A stretch of DNA of 64,000 nt. Source: Modestobacter marinus (GTDB taxonomy: Bacteria > Actinomycetota > Actinomycetes > Mycobacteriales > Geodermatophilaceae). Every line of letters starts with the position of its first letter. The first letter of the stretch is position 1. The DNA lies in contig NZ_JABGCH010000004.1 in the NCBI RefSeq assembly GCF_019799945.1, forward strand, positions 124,001 through 188,000. Reading direction: 5' to 3'. The notes under the pieces are model-generated. The model did not search any database. It was not told the DNA's origin and saw only the letters and a program-made list of their open reading frames with translations. A program made the position numbers and the translations under genes. This document shows, in pieces, positions 63,208-64,000 of the stretch.

Positions 63208-64000
63208 CGACCGACCGGCGCAGCACCCGGCCCAGCACCAGCGCGCCCAGCCCGGCCAGGACGACGGTCGACAGGGCGACCCGCAGCGAGCTCGCGTCGG
63301 CGACCGCGCCGATCAGCGGTGGGGAGATCAGGAAGCCGATCCGCAGCAGCCAGTTGGAGACCGCCAGGCCCAGCCCGCGCGGCAGGCCGGGCAGCTCGTC
63401 GGCGGCGTGGAAGACCGCGGGCACGAGGGTGGCCACACCCAGCCCGGCGAGCGCGAAGCCGATCAGCGTGGTGGCCACCGAGGGGACGGCGAGGGCCAGG
63501 CCCATGCCCGCCGCCGTCAGCGCGCCGCCGACCCGGACCACCCGGCGCTGCCCGAACCGGTCGACGACCCGGTCACCGGTGAGCCGCCCGACGGTCATCG
63601 CCACCGACATCGCGACGAAGCCCAGCCCGGCGGTGGCGGCACCCGCGGCCAGCTCGGTGCGCAGGTAGAGCGCGCTCCAGGAGGCGCCGGCGTCCTCGAC
63701 GAAGGCGCCACAGGCGGCGAGCACCCCGAGGGCGGCCAGCGCCCAGATCGCCGTCCGGCGGGCTGTGCCGTCGGCGGGCGCCTGGTCGGCGGTGGCGGCG
63801 GCCGGGTGCTCGTCGTCGTCCCGGCCGGGCAGCATCCCGCGGCCGCTGAGCAGGGCCAGGGTGCTGAAGACGACCGCGGTCACGGCCAGGTGCACCGCCA
63901 GGGGCACGCTGAGCCCCGCGGCCGCCGACCCGAGCAGCCCGCCGGCCACCGCGCCGACGCTCCAGAGACCGTGCAGGCCGTTGAGGATCGACCGCCGGTA
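63197..64000 (-). CDS. MFS transporter (5' end outside window)
   Basis: At least 267 C-terminal residues of a major facilitator family permease with ~7-8 helices visible. The frame is open from 64000 (YRRSILNGLHGLWSVGAVAGGLLG) to the TGA at 63197-63199; a GTG at 63949 is inside a helix and not the start. Motifs are VGRLTGDRVVDRFGQRRVVRVGG and LGVATLVPAVFHAADELPG. It resembles the YfkF/ FucP-like 'BsfA' type of small-molecule MFS. Substrate unknown. Confidence 0.88.
   Translation of the reverse strand, partial: YRRSILNGLHGLWSVGAVAGGLLGSAAAGLSVPLAVHLAVTAVVFSTLALLSGRGMLPGRDDDEHPAAATADQAPADGTARRTAIWALAALGVLAACGAFVEDAGASWSALYLRTELAAGAATAGLGFVAMSVAMTVGRLTGDRVVDRFGQRRVVRVGGALTAAGMGLALAVPSVATTLIGFALAGLGVATLVPAVFHAADELPGLPRGLGLAVSNWLLRIGFLISPPLIGAVADASSLRVALSTVVLAGLGALVLGRVLRRSVVSR

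Overview
The window comes from a very high-GC actinobacterial chromosome. Evidence is the strong GC bias at third codon positions, frequent GTG starts behind GGAGG-type ribosome sites, 1-8 base start/stop overlaps, an F420-type luciferase-like oxidoreductase, a short SigE-type ECF sigma factor and Corynebacterium-like iol and qsu gene sets. Gene content resembles soil or rock-dwelling Frankiales/Geodermatophilales, but that placement is inference. I saw no rRNA, tRNA, IS element, integrase or CRISPR array. Both ends cut a gene.

Region A (1-14406) is a sugar or cyclitol uptake and oxidation locus. It holds a sugar ABC transporter (binding protein cut by the window edge, permease, single-domain ATPase) leading into a cytochrome P450 and its [2Fe-2S] reductase. 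A PhyH-type dioxygenase, an aldo/keto reductase, two Gfo/Idh dehydrogenases, two TIM-barrel isomerases and LacI-type regulators follow. One LacI gene (11501-12491) is broken by three frame lesions, one a clear 7-bp tandem duplication, yet two perfect operators still stand before the operon it should control.

Region B (14427-34934) is a polyhydroxyalkanoate (PHA) island: PHA synthase, a second Cys-nucleophile PhaC-like protein, a PHB-depolymerase-type esterase, two further alpha/beta hydrolases, three or four granule-associated proteins and three regulators. It ends in an operon of an acetoacetyl-CoA reductase-like gene, a giant 1844-residue single-chain biotin carboxylase/BCCP/carboxyltransferase, and a KAS III-like synthase with a ~290-residue unknown N-terminal domain. 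No thiolase (phaA) is present. Together these suggest a malonyl-CoA-driven, ATP-paid route to 3-hydroxybutyryl-CoA and PHB. Two granule proteins carry potential DNA-binding tails, one histone-H1-like and one SAP-like.

Region C (34984-46368) is a myo-inositol catabolic operon on the minus strand (iolC, Cgl0158-type aldolase, iolB, iolD, iolE, iolG, iolH-like, mmsA, DUF3500), with a divergent GntR/UTRA regulator.

Region D (46377-56052) is housekeeping and small genes: a LacI regulator, an LLM oxidoreductase, a DUF72 protein, an ECF sigma factor with its presumed membrane anti-sigma partner, a remarkable protein of four cold-shock domains joined by Arg/Asp linkers, a small membrane protein and an AI-2E family transporter.

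Region E (56056-64000) is a quinate/shikimate locus: 3-dehydroshikimate dehydratase, shikimate/quinate dehydrogenase, a TetR regulator, a short cupin-like remnant, an MHS-family transporter, a type-B carboxylesterase, and an MFS transporter cut by the right edge. A shared ACCAGTTGGT box lies before both the dehydratase operon and the transporter.
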